NCBI RefSeq assembly: GCF_006716085.1
Contig: NZ_VFON01000001.1
Span: 620,001 to 684,000 of the forward strand
Length of the DNA: 64,000 bases
Direction: 5' to 3'
Origin: Leucobacter komagatae
GTDB lineage: Bacteria > Actinomycetota > Actinomycetes > Actinomycetales > Microbacteriaceae
In this document: in pieces, positions 34,323 to 44,018 of the stretch
Layout of the letters: every line of letters begins with the position of its first letter
Position numbering within the stretch: the stretch's first letter is position 1
Position numbers and translations under genes: made by a program
The notes under the pieces: model-generated
What the model was told of the DNA's origin: nothing
What the model saw: the letters and a program-made list of their open reading frames with translations, nothing else
Database searches by the model: none

Positions 34323-35849
34323 TTAGTGACCTGCCCCGAGCTTCCCGCCGAGGCGTTCACGCATTGAACGGCTAGCGTCATTTAGGCCCTCCACCTCAAC
34401 GTTCTTTCCATACCGTTCATACTTCGCGGTAATCGAGTCCAGTGCGGCGATCGTGGAGGCGTCCCAAAGGTGTGAGTTTCGCATGTCGATCACAATGTGA
34501 TCGGGGTCTTCGATGTAGCTGAACTGGGTGTATAGATCGTTTGAGGATGCGAAGAACAGTTCGCCGCTGACTTCGTAGCGAGCGACTTGAACGCTATCCG
34601 ATTCCTCGATGGTTCGTTTAACGGTGACCAGGTGTGCGACTCGTCGCGCAAACGCGATCATTGCGGCGATCACGCCGATGACCACGCCGATTGCGAGGTT
34701 ATGCGTCCAGACCGTCAGAATGACGGTGACAAGCATCACAGCAGTTTCGCTCTTTGGCATCATCTTCAACGTGGAAAGCTTGATGCTGTGCCAGTCGAAG
34801 GTGGCGATTGAAACAAAGATCATTACCGCGACCAATGCGGCCATGGGGATCATCGCTACGATGTCGCCGAGTGAGACAGCGAGAATCAGAACGAATACGC
34901 CCGCAAGGAATGTCGAGATTCGGGTCCGAGCGCCAGACGCCTTGACGTTAATCATTGTTTGACCAACCATCGCGCAGCCACCCATTCCACCGAAGAAGCC
35001 GGTGATAATGTTTGCGGCCCCCTGGGCCCAAGACTCTCGGACCTTGTTCGATCTGGTGTCGGTGATGTCATCGACAAGCTTTGCCGTCATGAGCGACTCG
35101 AGCAAACCGACCAGGGCCATGCCCAGTGCGAAGGGTGCGATGACCTGAAGCGTCTCAAACGTGAAAGGCACATTCGGAATGAACAGCGAGGGCAGCGACT
35201 CGGGAAGGTCTCCCTTGTCGCCGACAGTAGGCACATTCAATGCGAATACCACTGCGATTAAAGTGACGAGCACAATAGACACAAGCGGAGCAGGAACAAC
35301 CTTCGTGAGCAGTGGGAGCAGGTAGATAACTGCGAGGCCGAGGACGGTCAGCGGGTACACGAGCCAGGGCACACCAATGAGCTCTGGCAGTTGAGACATG
35401 AAGATGAGAATGCCGAGCGCGTTGACGAACCCAATCATGACTGACCGAGGGATGAAACGCATGAGTTTGGCAACACCAATCAGCCCGAGAATGACTTGGA
35501 AAATTCCGGCGAGAATCACCGCGGCAATGAAGTAATCCACGCCGTGGCTCTTCACCAGTGGCGCGATCACCAAGGCTGTTGCGGCGGTAGCCGCTGAGAT
35601 CATTGCTGGTCTACCACCGAGGAACGCGATGGACACTGCCATTGTGAATGACGCGAATAGGCCCAGACGCGGGTCGACACCGGCGATGAGCGAGAACGCA
35701 ATGGCTTCTGGAATGAGGGCGAGGGCTACGACGAGCCCGGCTAGGACCTCTGTTTTGAGTAGACGCGGGGACTTGAGCGTACGAAGAACGGACTGCCGCT
35801 GTTCGGGTGTCGGTCCCGAATCCGGGGCGGTATGAGTGCGAGTGGCCAA
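34323..35849 (-). CDS. SulP-family inorganic anion transporter
   Basis: A 508-aa membrane transporter for sulfate, bicarbonate or similar anions. About 11-12 hydrophobic helices span residues 30-420, with the family stretch ALALIPEAIAFSLIAGVDPR near 40-62 and GGMGGCAMVGQTMIN near 290. A C-terminal STAS domain (about 420-500) contains HIVIDMRNSHLWDASTIAAL. The start is a TTG at 35849 with AGGAG 6 nt upstream. The gene is unusual cargo for a transfer element and may provide anion uptake or pH homeostasis. Confidence 0.9.
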   Translation of the reverse strand: MATRTHTAPDSGPTPEQRQSVLRTLKSPRLLKTEVLAGLVVALALIPEAIAFSLIAGVDPRLGLFASFTMAVSIAFLGGRPAMISAATAATALVIAPLVKSHGVDYFIAAVILAGIFQVILGLIGVAKLMRFIPRSVMIGFVNALGILIFMSQLPELIGVPWLVYPLTVLGLAVIYLLPLLTKVVPAPLVSIVLVTLIAVVFALNVPTVGDKGDLPESLPSLFIPNVPFTFETLQVIAPFALGMALVGLLESLMTAKLVDDITDTRSNKVRESWAQGAANIITGFFGGMGGCAMVGQTMINVKASGARTRISTFLAGVFVLILAVSLGDIVAMIPMAALVAVMIFVSIATFDWHSIKLSTLKMMPKSETAVMLVTVILTVWTHNLAIGVVIGVIAAMIAFARRVAHLVTVKRTIEESDSVQVARYEVSGELFFASSNDLYTQFSYIEDPDHIVIDMRNSHLWDASTIAALDSITAKYERYGKNVEVEGLNDASRSMRERLGGKLGAGH

Positions 35850-36064
35850 GAATGGCTCCTATTCGATGAGCAAGGCGGTGTTGTTCGCCTTTTGGTGATC
35901 AAGTAATGGGCTGGAAGCCGTGCGACAGCGCTGCGCGCCAAACTACCGACTCCAAGTAAAGTGGGCTCAGCTTCGGCATGTTCTCGTCGATGTAGGCTGA
36001 GCGGAAGGTCTGAAACTCTAGGAGGCGATGGGAGCACATTCCGGCGAGAGTCAGACACACAACA

Positions 36065-36092
36065 CAACCCTACCGCAACGTGAGGGTTGCTG
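36065..36092. promoter_or_regulatory. Inverted repeat and AYGTNAGGGT box before the merR gene
   Basis: CAACCCT (36065-36071) and AGGGTTG (36083-36089) form a dyad with an 11-nt spacer, 17-23 nt before the MerR start region. MerR proteins bind dyads of this type in their own promoters. The right arm contains ACGTGAGGGT, which recurs upstream of the hypothetical and Usp genes. Confidence 0.45.
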
Positions 36093-36111
36093 CGAATGTG
36101 AGGACGTGAAC

Positions 36112-36480
36112 ATGCTTGGTGACCGCTTGATCCACATTGGAGAGTTGGCTGAGCTGACAGGGCTTTCTCAGCGGACGATCCGTCATTACGACGAGATTGG
36201 GCTTGTGGTACCGTCAGGTCGTAGTGATGGCGGGTACCGTCTGTATGCAGCTGAGGATCTGACTCGTTTGATGCTGATCCGGCGTATGAAACCACTGGGC
36301 TACACACTGGAGCAGATGGCAGAGCTGCTGGAAGTCATCGACGCACGGGCAGACGGCGGATCAAGGGATTCTGAAGAGGCGATCGAGCGCTTCCGCGACG
36401 ACGCGCACGAGCGCCGTGCACGGCTGGCCGAGCAGCTTGCGCAGGCGGACGAGTTCATCGGCAAGCTGGCGGAGTACTAG
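36112..36480 (+). CDS. MerR-family transcriptional regulator
   Basis: A 122-aa regulator with an N-terminal winged HTH (LIHIGELAELTGLSQRTIRH, then YDEIGLVVPSGRSDGGYRLY) and a helical dimerisation coil (LLEVIDARADGGSRDSEE). No cysteines for metal sensing are present in the coil, so it is not a classic metal or mercury sensor. The ATG at 36112 has a GAGG 8 nt upstream; GTG at 36106 is also in frame. An inverted repeat precedes it. Confidence 0.87.
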   Translation: MLGDRLIHIGELAELTGLSQRTIRHYDEIGLVVPSGRSDGGYRLYAAEDLTRLMLIRRMKPLGYTLEQMAELLEVIDARADGGSRDSEEAIERFRDDAHERRARLAEQLAQADEFIGKLAEY

Positions 36481-36482
36481 AC

Positions 36483-37745
36483 CTATTGCGGTCGCACCCC
36501 ATCTGAGTGCGTCGGCGGGCGGACAATCACTGTGGCAATGATGACTATTACCGGGATCGCGCTCAACAGTGCCGTCGGTGTGGTGAACCCACCATCAAGC
36601 TCCACGCCAAGTGCGAGCATGTAGGGTCCCAATGCTGATGCTCCGAGGGAGAACGCCGTCGAGAGCCCACGGATCGCGCCGATATGCTTTACGCCGTAGA
36701 ACCGCGCAAAGGTGGCCGCTTCCATGCCCCGCAGACAACCACCGGCAGTGCCGAGAACGAGCCCATAAAACACCGCGCTCCAACCTGGGGTCACTACCCC
36801 CACGAGGAGCAGTGCGGCAGACATGGCGGCCATAGCGGCGATCACGAAAATGCGTGGGTCGGCGCGATCGATGAGTGCGCCGACGACCAGCGTTGCGAGC
36901 AGGGTCGTAATGGTTTGCGGGAGGAAGTTTGCCGCGGCTTCTAGTGGGCTGAGCCCTCGCTCGCCGAGCAGCGCGATCTGGTGAAATGCGAGGGCAGTCG
37001 TCAGCATTGATGACACCGCGACGGCGGCCGAGAGTACCCAGAGCATTCCGGTGCGCCGGGCCTCAGCAAGCGTCCACCCACGCTCTGGAGTCCAGTGTTT
37101 AGAAAGGCCCTTGCGTGATGGCGGTGTTTTGATGAAGAAGGCTGCGGGGATGACGATCGCCAGCACCGCGAGGGCTTCCCAGCGCCAGGCCCCCTGAATG
37201 TCCACAGTCGTGATGAGTCGCTCTAACCCGATCGGAGCAAGCGAGATGCCCGCTGAACCGAGCGCTGCCGACACCCCTAAGGCAAGCCCGCGGCGATGAG
37301 TGATGGCGCGTGAAATGGCAGTTGTTGCAGCCAGGCTGAGTGCACCTTGGCCGGCCATGCGCACTCCGACGAAGCCGATGGTCAAGCCAAGCATGTCGGT
37401 AATGAAGCTCAAGCCGAACAAAATTGCCGAGAACGCAACCGCGATCCCAATAATCACCCTTCGGATGTCCCATCGGTCTGACGCTTTACCGATGAGGGGC
37501 TGACACGCTGCGCCGACTAATGTGCCGATGAGGTAGCTCAGTGAGATCGCTGTCCGGCTGGTGCTCAGTTCCTCAATAAGCGGGTCCGTGAATACCGACA
37601 GCCCCGCAGTCTGCCCGGGTACCGTCATGGTAGCGATCAATCCACCTGCGATGACTGTCGCTGCCCAGCGCGACCTCATGCCGTCGCGTCGCCGCTGTTT
37701 AGACCAACTCTGCTTGATCGTTCCCCCTTGGTGTGACGAGTGCAT
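36483..37745 (-). CDS. Major facilitator superfamily transporter
   Basis: A 420-aa transporter with 12 hydrophobic helices. The segment SYLIGTLVGAACQPLIGKASDRWDIRRV contains the MFS motif-A-like loop after helix 2. The C-terminal half contains the second six-helix bundle. The substrate cannot be inferred. It is convergent with merR (2-nt gap), and the divergent 37.8 kb region carries a dyad shared with other boxes, so it may belong to the same MerR-controlled unit. Confidence 0.85.
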   Translation of the reverse strand: MHSSHQGGTIKQSWSKQRRRDGMRSRWAATVIAGGLIATMTVPGQTAGLSVFTDPLIEELSTSRTAISLSYLIGTLVGAACQPLIGKASDRWDIRRVIIGIAVAFSAILFGLSFITDMLGLTIGFVGVRMAGQGALSLAATTAISRAITHRRGLALGVSAALGSAGISLAPIGLERLITTVDIQGAWRWEALAVLAIVIPAAFFIKTPPSRKGLSKHWTPERGWTLAEARRTGMLWVLSAAVAVSSMLTTALAFHQIALLGERGLSPLEAAANFLPQTITTLLATLVVGALIDRADPRIFVIAAMAAMSAALLLVGVVTPGWSAVFYGLVLGTAGGCLRGMEAATFARFYGVKHIGAIRGLSTAFSLGASALGPYMLALGVELDGGFTTPTALLSAIPVIVIIATVIVRPPTHSDGVRPQ

Positions 37746-37831
37746 AGCATGCTCGTCAACGCGAATACGGCGCAGGGAAAGGCGACCCCAGGTCGCATCG
37801 ATCCCGTGAACAGCAGCAGCTCTTACAACTT

Positions 37832-37856
37832 AACACTTACGTAAGGGTAAGGTTGA
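37832..37856. promoter_or_regulatory. Palindrome CTTACGTAAG with AYGTNAGGGT box
   Basis: A perfect CTTACGTAAG palindrome sits between the MFS gene (-) and the hypothetical gene (+). TACGTAAGGGT matches the box before merR (ACGTGAGGGT) and before usp (ATGTTAGGGT). It is probably a shared operator. Confidence 0.45.
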
Positions 37857-37940
37857 TTGTGGGTCGAAGGGTGGCCGCCAAGTAGTTCGGGTGCGGCAAC
37901 TCATGCCGACTGCTTGATGAACGCAAAGGAGGCGGAACCT

Positions 37941-38417
37941 GTGACATTACATCCGTACGCCACGGAGGATCACGCACTCATTCAGGATCTTATGATGACG
38001 AAAGTGGTGTTTTTGCTCGCCTCTGAGGCAGAACCCCAAGAGTGGCACCATGAGATTAACGAGATGCAGCGGATCTCAGGGGAAACCTGGGGGCGTCAGA
38101 ATGCATCACTGCTCGATTACACCGTCGGCCGCTTCATCGTCGCCGCATACCGCGACACGGGTCAATACACGCTAGCCGCCGAAAACCCGACCGAGGTGTT
38201 GCCCAGCTACCTCATCAGCATCCAGAACGGGACGCACATGGATGCAATGGCAGTGCGGGAAACGCTCAACGATTCCGGAGCAGAAAACGCCTCCAGCCTG
38301 CTGCCTTCCACTGCCCAATTGCTCTCAATACTCCTGCCGCTCTCGAAGCAGGTCAGGCTCAAGAACGTCATCCTGGCGCTGCCACTCGAATACGCGCCCT
38401 CATCACACTCTTCATGA
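37941..38417 (+). CDS. Hypothetical protein between MFS and Usp genes
   Basis: A 158-aa soluble protein. The GTG at 37941 is chosen because AAGGAGG stands 8 nt upstream. Helical and mixed segments include YATEDHALIQDLMMTKVVFLLASE, EINEMQRISGETWGR and ILLPLSKQVRLKNVILALPL. I recognise no family. It lies between the divergent MFS gene and usp and is possibly part of the same response unit. Confidence 0.6.
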   Translation: MTLHPYATEDHALIQDLMMTKVVFLLASEAEPQEWHHEINEMQRISGETWGRQNASLLDYTVGRFIVAAYRDTGQYTLAAENPTEVLPSYLISIQNGTHMDAMAVRETLNDSGAENASSLLPSTAQLLSILLPLSKQVRLKNVILALPLEYAPSSHSS

Positions 38418-38514
38418 GGGATGCTGACCCTGTCGAAAACCGGGAACTCTTACGGTAGGTCTTCGATCGCGAACGATGCATCGCTGGGGCACTCTCGCCG
38501 AATGCTTGAAACAT

Positions 38515-38532
38515 TCACGTTATGTTAGGGTT
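38515..38532. promoter_or_regulatory. Box upstream of the universal stress protein gene
   Basis: TATGTTAGGGTTGGG lies within 20 nt of the usp ATG. It fits the AYGTNAGGGT pattern seen in the two other intergenic regions of this cargo group. Confidence 0.4.
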
Positions 38533-38537
38533 GGGTC

Positions 38538-39317
38538 ATGACGACACCAGAAGGCGCGATCCTCCTCGGCTACGGCGGATCGGACCACAGCAAAATTGCT
38601 CTGAACTGGGCCGACAACATCGCTGCCAAACTTTCTCGCCCCCTCCATGTGCTGGTTTCAGCATTGCATGTGCGTGGAGCAGCTGATGCGCCTCAGCACC
38701 TCCAGGCGGGTTACGTCACCGACGAGTTGAACCAGCTACTTGCTAACGCAAAGGCTGCACGGACTTCAGTCACGAATGTGCTCAACTCTCCGGGAGAAGC
38801 TATCGTGCGTGAAAGCAAGGATGCATATCTCACTGTGCTCGGCGCGCGAACGCAGGGCCCGCTCCAGAGCATGGTCAACGGGTCTGTGAGCCAGCATGTC
38901 ACCCGCCACGCCAGCGGACCGGTCGTGGTAGTTCGTGACCCGCACACCCCTCGCACAGGACTCATCGTTGTCGGGATAGATGGCTCCGAGCCGAGCAAAC
39001 ATGCGTTCGAGTTCGCCATGCGACATGCCCGAGATACCGATGGACGTGTGCTTGCGATGCACGTGCACCACAAGCATGACGGCGATACAGATGAAAAAGT
39101 CGAGCAGGTGCTCGGAGGAACGCAACTCAATGGTGTCTCTGTGCAGATCGAACATGTTCAGGGAGAAGCTTCCGAGAAACTCGCTGAGGCAAGCCGCGAG
39201 GCCGACCTTCTCGTCACCGGCACCCGTGGGCGCAGCCCACTCAGCACGCTCATCCTCGGGTCAGTGACCCAAGCATTACTCCAGCATTCGCAGTGTCCCG
39301 TCGCAGTAGTTCGGTGA
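38538..39317 (+). CDS. Universal stress protein, two UspA domains
   Basis: A 259-aa protein with two Usp domains in tandem. Each contains an ATP-binding-type motif: GARTQGPLQSMVNGSVSQ near 105-123 and GTRGRSPLSTLILGSVTQ near 230-247. ATP-type Usp proteins sense nucleotide state and help survive starvation or stress. It is the last gene of the cargo cluster and probably shares regulation with the merR/MFS group through the upstream box. Confidence 0.9.
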   Translation: MTTPEGAILLGYGGSDHSKIALNWADNIAAKLSRPLHVLVSALHVRGAADAPQHLQAGYVTDELNQLLANAKAARTSVTNVLNSPGEAIVRESKDAYLTVLGARTQGPLQSMVNGSVSQHVTRHASGPVVVVRDPHTPRTGLIVVGIDGSEPSKHAFEFAMRHARDTDGRVLAMHVHHKHDGDTDEKVEQVLGGTQLNGVSVQIEHVQGEASEKLAEASREADLLVTGTRGRSPLSTLILGSVTQALLQHSQCPVAVVR

Positions 39318-39848
39318 CGCACTTCTTCCTTGGCTCAGGACACACACAACGCAAAACTTTACTGCGACCCCGTTGGCGAAATCGACTAGCAGACCGCTCC
39401 AGTTGCGTGCACGCAACGTGTGCGTGGTGAGCGATTGCAGTAAATTGCCGTGACTGGCGGAGTGCACTTTCTGTGCCTTGCTCAGTTACGCATGATCGCC
39501 GTTGCGCCTGGAAATCAACGACCCGACACGCCGCCGCCCACTCGTGGAATCGTGCTTTTAGGGCTCCGACAGATCGGTGAGTTCCGTCCGAAGCTACTCG
39601 GTGCTTGATGCTGGAATGGTCGCCATTCAGGTGTACCACGAACACATCCAATCCTTCATCGTTCTCCTTCGCCCACTCGCGAACGCAGTGCCCTGAAGCC
39701 ACGCTTCGCAGCCTCGAACGATTCACTGTTAAGACCGCCCGTATGAGCTACCACGCGTCTTGCAGAAGAGGCGCGCGCGAGCTTCGCGTTCTGACTTTTG
39801 AAACCACAGGAGGGCGGTCACTGAGGCCTACCTGTCGTTCAGGAGGTA
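39318..39848. other. 531-bp region before the relaxase gene, candidate oriT region
   Basis: No convincing gene is visible; two ORFs here are unlike their neighbours in residue use. GACCGCCC (39733-39740) pairs with GGGCGGTC (39812-39819), and CGCGA-GCT-TCGCG (39776-39788) lies between them. CTACCT (39828-39833) pairs with AGGTAG (39844-39849), which includes the relaxase ribosome-binding site AGGAGG. Relaxase genes often lie beside their transfer origin, so this is the best place to look for oriT. Confidence 0.35.
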
Positions 39849-39854
39849 GTGGCG

Positions 39855-42800
39855 ATGACGGTTTCAGTGCGGGTGATGTCTGCCGGTGACGGCTACAAAT
39901 ATCTGTTGAGGACCGTCGCGTCCGGTGATGGTGACCGGTCGCTCTCTACGCCGTTGACCCGCTACTACGCCGAGCAGGGGTCACCGCCTGGGCGATGGAT
40001 CGGGCAAGGCCTTGCCGGGATCGGTACCGGGCAGCTCATGGTCGGCGATCAGGTGTCCGAAGCGCAGCTTCAACTCTTGGTGGGGATGGGGCGAGACCCG
40101 ATCACCGGTGATCCTCTTGGACGCGCCTATCAGTCGTTCGCGCCGGTGTCGGAGCGGATCGAGACTCGCGTAACCGGACTGGATGCTTCGTTGTCGCCCG
40201 CCGCCCGTGCGGAACAAGCCGCGCAGATCGAAGCCGAGGAGACCGAGCGGGGGACGCGCCGTGCGGTGGCGGGGTTTGACTACACGTTCTCGGTGCCGAA
40301 ATCCGCTTCGGTGCTGTGGGCGGTTGCGGATGCGGGGACGCAATCGTTGATCGCGCAGGCGCATCATGCGGCGATTGCGGAGATGGTTGCATTCATCGAA
40401 CGCGAGGTTGCGACCACACGGGTGGGGGCAACCGGCCTCGACGGAGCCGCAGCCCAAGTCGATGTTACAGGTGTGATCGCCACCGCATTTGATCACTACG
40501 ATTCCCGCGCCGGTGACCCGCATTTGCACACGCATGTGGTGATATCAAACAAGGTCAAGACGGCGCAAGATGGTAAGTGGCGTTCCCTCGATGGCAGGCC
40601 TATGCACGCCGCCGTGGTCGCACTCTCAGAACTGCATGAGGCGGTGTTCGCTGATCACATGACCCGCACCTTTGGCGTCGAGTGGGAGTCACGCGATATG
40701 GGGCGCGACCGTAACCCTGCGTGGGCCATCAGCGCCGTGCCCGAGACTCTGGTGTCGGAATTCTCGACCCGTTCCCGCCATATTGAGGTCGAGAAGAACC
40801 GACTCATTGAGGCCTATGTGCAGAAGCACGGCAGACAGCCGTCCACGGCGACGATCTTGAAACTCCGTGCGCAAGCAACCCTTGCAACCCGGCCTGAGAA
40901 GCAGGTGCGCTCCCTGTCAGAGCTCACCACAGACTGGCGCACCCGCGCAACCCGTCTGCTCGGTGAAAATGCAACCCGCTGGGCGCAAGGTGTTGCGGTG
41001 AACCCACCTGCGATGCTGTTACGCGCTGACGATGTCCCCCTCGATACCGTTGCCGAGATCGCTCAGAGCGTCGTTGAGGTCGTGGGTGAGAAGCGGTCGA
41101 CGTGGCGGCGCTGGAACTTGCACGCCGAGGCTTCCCGGCAACTCATGGGCTGGCGCTTCGCCTCCATGTTGGATCGTGAAGCGATCACCGGGCTGGTGGT
41201 CGATGCCGCCGAGAACGCGTCGCTCCGACTGACGCCACCCGAGCTGGCTTCAAACCCGGTGGTGTTTCAACGAGCCGACGGGAGTAGTCGGTTCCGACCG
41301 AAGCACTCCACCGTTTATTCCTCCGAAACACTGCTTGAAGCCGAAGACCGACTCCTGCAACGCTCCCGCGCTACTACTGCACCAACTGTTGCTCTTGCGA
41401 CGGTTGAACAGATCACGCAACGCCCCGATGCTGATGGACGGATGCTGAGCGAGGATCAAGCGGCAGCACTCGCTACGATCGCGATCTCTGGACGAGGCAT
41501 TGATGTGCTTGTGGGGGCAGCCGGTGCTGGCAAGACCACCGCCATGAATGCGCTCCGCCGAGCATGGGAACAAGAAAATGGCGCCGGTTCCGTGGTCGGG
41601 CTCGCACCGTCCGCGGTCGCGGCGCAGGTGCTCGCCGATGATCTTGGGATCGCTACGGAGAACACGGCGAAGTGGTGGCAGAAGCACCTCACCCACGCCA
41701 CCACGTTCACTGCGGGTCAGCTGGTCATTATTGATGAAGCCTCCCTCGCGGGCACCCACTCGCTGGACCGCATCACGGCACTTGCTGAGAAAGCAGGGGC
41801 GAAGGCGCTGCTTGTGGGCGACTACGCGCAACTGCAATCCGTCGACGCAGGTGGCGCATTTTCACTCCTGGTCGGTGACCGCGACGATGCGCCCGAGCTG
41901 GTCGATATTCACCGATTCACCAACGAGTGGGAAAAGACCGCTTCCCTTGATCTCCGGCACGGACGCACCGACATCATCGACACCTACACCCTCCACGACC
42001 GCGTCCACGGCGGTGAAGAAGACACCATGACAGATGCCGCTTATACGGCCTGGCGTGCAGACACGAACGCTGGCCTGGTGTCGGTGCTGATCGCGGAGAC
42101 CAATGAGACCGTCACCGCATTGAACAACCGTGCCCGCGCTGACCTCATCCTCGACGGCACCCTCAAGGTGGATCGCGAAGTTCGTTTGACTGACGGTTCG
42201 CTGGCGGGGGCTGGGGACACGATCATCACACGTCGCAACGATCGGCGACTTCGTACCAAGGACACGTGGGTGCGAAACGGTGCGCGCTGGAAGATCACCC
42301 GGGTCCGCAATGATGGCTCCCTCACGGTTCGAGCAGCGGGACGACCATTCGGCAGCGCGATTGTGCTCCCTGCCGCCTATGCGGCGGAGCATGTCGATCT
42401 CGGTTACGCCGTCACGGCACACCGGGCGCAAGGAATCACGACTGACACCGCGCACACGGTTGTGACTGCGACAACGACGCGGGAGAACTTCTATGTCGCG
42501 ATGACCCGTGGCCGCAACGCCAACCACGCTTATGTTGCCGTAGACCAACTTGATGATGTGCATAGTCAGCCCCACCCGGGCGATAACGCCGATGCCACTG
42601 CCAGGTCCGTGCTCTACGGAGTTATGCAACACGTCGGTGCTGAACTCTCCGCCCGTGAAACCATCACGGCGGAGCAGGAGCAGTGGGGCTCGATCGCGCA
42701 GCTCGCGGCGGAGTACGAGACGATCGCGCAAGCCGCCCAATACGACCGCTGGGCGACCTTGCTACAGGAGAGTGGCCTCACACCTGAACAGTCTGAAGAC

Positions 42801-43400
42801 GTGCTTGTCTCCGATGCATACGGTGCACTATCGGCGGAGTTGCGACGAGCGGAAGCGAATCACCACGATGTGGATCGGCTCCTGCCACGCCTCATACAAG
42901 CCCGCAGCGTCGAAGATGCCGATGACATCGCCTCGGTGCTGCACGCTCGACTCGCCAAAGCCACCGCTCGTCCAGCAGGGTCAGGACGCGCCCGCAAACA
43001 GCCACGCCTGATCGCAGGACTTATCCCACACGCCGACGGAACCATGAGACCAGAAATGCGGCAGGCACTCAATGAACGACACGAGCTGATCGAGCAACGC
43101 GCCGATGCACTCGTTGACCAAGCTGTCGATGAAACTGCCGATTGGGTGCAGCCGCTCCTCCCACAACGTCAGAACGAGCACATGATGATTGGTTGGCGGC
43201 GGCGTGCACGCGTCATCGCTGCCTACCGCGACCGGTACCAGGTCAGCAGCAGTGATCCACTTGGCCCAGTGCCTGAGCGCACTGCACAGAAGATTGACTA
43301 TGCCCGCGCACACGCTGCCGTCACGCAACTCCAAGCAGCCGTCGAGCAACCTCCACACCGTGAACAGCTGCGACAGGTCAATCGAGCCCTCGGCCTCTGA
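39855..43400 (+). CDS. traA: MobF-family relaxase-helicase (TraA/TrwC-like)
   Basis: This 1181-aa protein should nick at oriT, covalently pilot the strand and unwind it. The N-terminal TrwC relaxase has tyrosines near residues 14-16 (GYKY) and the HLHTH metal triad in DPHLHTHVV (about 221-229). The C-terminal RecD-like helicase has Walker A VGAAGAGKTT near 553-562 and Walker B LVIIDEAS near 622. The ATG at 39855 has AGGAGG 8 nt upstream; a GTG at 39849 is in frame but too close. It is the key transfer enzyme of the island. Confidence 0.93.
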   Translation: MTVSVRVMSAGDGYKYLLRTVASGDGDRSLSTPLTRYYAEQGSPPGRWIGQGLAGIGTGQLMVGDQVSEAQLQLLVGMGRDPITGDPLGRAYQSFAPVSERIETRVTGLDASLSPAARAEQAAQIEAEETERGTRRAVAGFDYTFSVPKSASVLWAVADAGTQSLIAQAHHAAIAEMVAFIEREVATTRVGATGLDGAAAQVDVTGVIATAFDHYDSRAGDPHLHTHVVISNKVKTAQDGKWRSLDGRPMHAAVVALSELHEAVFADHMTRTFGVEWESRDMGRDRNPAWAISAVPETLVSEFSTRSRHIEVEKNRLIEAYVQKHGRQPSTATILKLRAQATLATRPEKQVRSLSELTTDWRTRATRLLGENATRWAQGVAVNPPAMLLRADDVPLDTVAEIAQSVVEVVGEKRSTWRRWNLHAEASRQLMGWRFASMLDREAITGLVVDAAENASLRLTPPELASNPVVFQRADGSSRFRPKHSTVYSSETLLEAEDRLLQRSRATTAPTVALATVEQITQRPDADGRMLSEDQAAALATIAISGRGIDVLVGAAGAGKTTAMNALRRAWEQENGAGSVVGLAPSAVAAQVLADDLGIATENTAKWWQKHLTHATTFTAGQLVIIDEASLAGTHSLDRITALAEKAGAKALLVGDYAQLQSVDAGGAFSLLVGDRDDAPELVDIHRFTNEWEKTASLDLRHGRTDIIDTYTLHDRVHGGEEDTMTDAAYTAWRADTNAGLVSVLIAETNETVTALNNRARADLILDGTLKVDREVRLTDGSLAGAGDTIITRRNDRRLRTKDTWVRNGARWKITRVRNDGSLTVRAAGRPFGSAIVLPAAYAAEHVDLGYAVTAHRAQGITTDTAHTVVTATTTRENFYVAMTRGRNANHAYVAVDQLDDVHSQPHPGDNADATARSVLYGVMQHVGAELSARETITAEQEQWGSIAQLAAEYETIAQAAQYDRWATLLQESGLTPEQSEDVLVSDAYGALSAELRRAEANHHDVDRLLPRLIQARSVEDADDIASVLHARLAKATARPAGSGRARKQPRLIAGLIPHADGTMRPEMRQALNERHELIEQRADALVDQAVDETADWVQPLLPQRQNEHMMIGWRRRARVIAAYRDRYQVSSSDPLGPVPERTAQKIDYARAHAAVTQLQAAVEQPPHREQLRQVNRALGL

Positions 43401-43543
43401 GGCCAAGAAGGTCTTGGGCTTCCCTCCCGTCAGTGCTTCGTCGTATCCTGGTGAGAGAGGCGGATACTCCTTCCAACGCGCCACTCGTGGCAGACCTTCG
43501 AGGTCACTCTTCAACGCATCGCCTCGTCGGAGTTGTTTGTGCG

Positions 43544-43945
43544 ATGGAGAGGAACGAGATCGTGATTCGCTTGCTCTGGACTGGAAGCGTCCTTACCCGA
43601 AGTTTTCTGCGTCGGTACATGCCGACCAATATCCTGCTTGATGCGATCCGCACCCCACGCGGTCTCAAATGGGGTGTGCCAGCGATGCTGTTGGCGGTCC
43701 CATACTTCTTGATCGCTGCAATCCTGGTACAGGCCATCAATGATCGCGGCCCAGCTTGGCTCAATGTGCTTGTCCTGTTGAGCATTTGGAACGGACTGAA
43801 GATGTTGTGGATCGGTCCGTTGAGTCTGATGCTGCTTGCGCGTCTCCAGGTCAACCGGCTCAAGGCCAGACCCAGGAATCAGCAGAGGACCCAGCATATG
43901 TCTGGCGAGGATGCTGAATATCGTGATTTAGAAACGGCGCACTGA
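43544..43945 (+). CDS. Small membrane protein after the relaxase
   Basis: A 133-aa protein with two strong hydrophobic segments (about 44-60: VPAMLLAVPYFLIAAILV; and about 75-105: LNVLVLLSIWNGLKMLWIGPLSLMLLARL). The N-terminal part is basic (RYMPTNILLDAIRTPRG). The ATG at 43544 is used; the frame extends upstream. It is encoded 140 nt after traA and on the same strand. The function is unknown. Confidence 0.6.
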   Translation: MERNEIVIRLLWTGSVLTRSFLRRYMPTNILLDAIRTPRGLKWGVPAMLLAVPYFLIAAILVQAINDRGPAWLNVLVLLSIWNGLKMLWIGPLSLMLLARLQVNRLKARPRNQQRTQHMSGEDAEYRDLETAH

Positions 43946-44018
43946 TCCGCGTCGTTATCTACACATGACGCTCAAGGCCAAACGATCCGTGCTGCGATCG
44001 CTGATCTCGTGGGTTCCG

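Noticed and set aside
39250..39889. Two ORFs between usp and traA on opposite strands
   Set aside because: Residue use is unlike a natural protein (Arg/Ser/Cys-rich), there is no ribosome binding site, and the region has dyads suggesting regulatory DNA.
43040..43400. A separate gene within the 3' end of the relaxase
   Set aside because: The relaxase frame is continuous and its helical C terminus is typical, so no break is needed.
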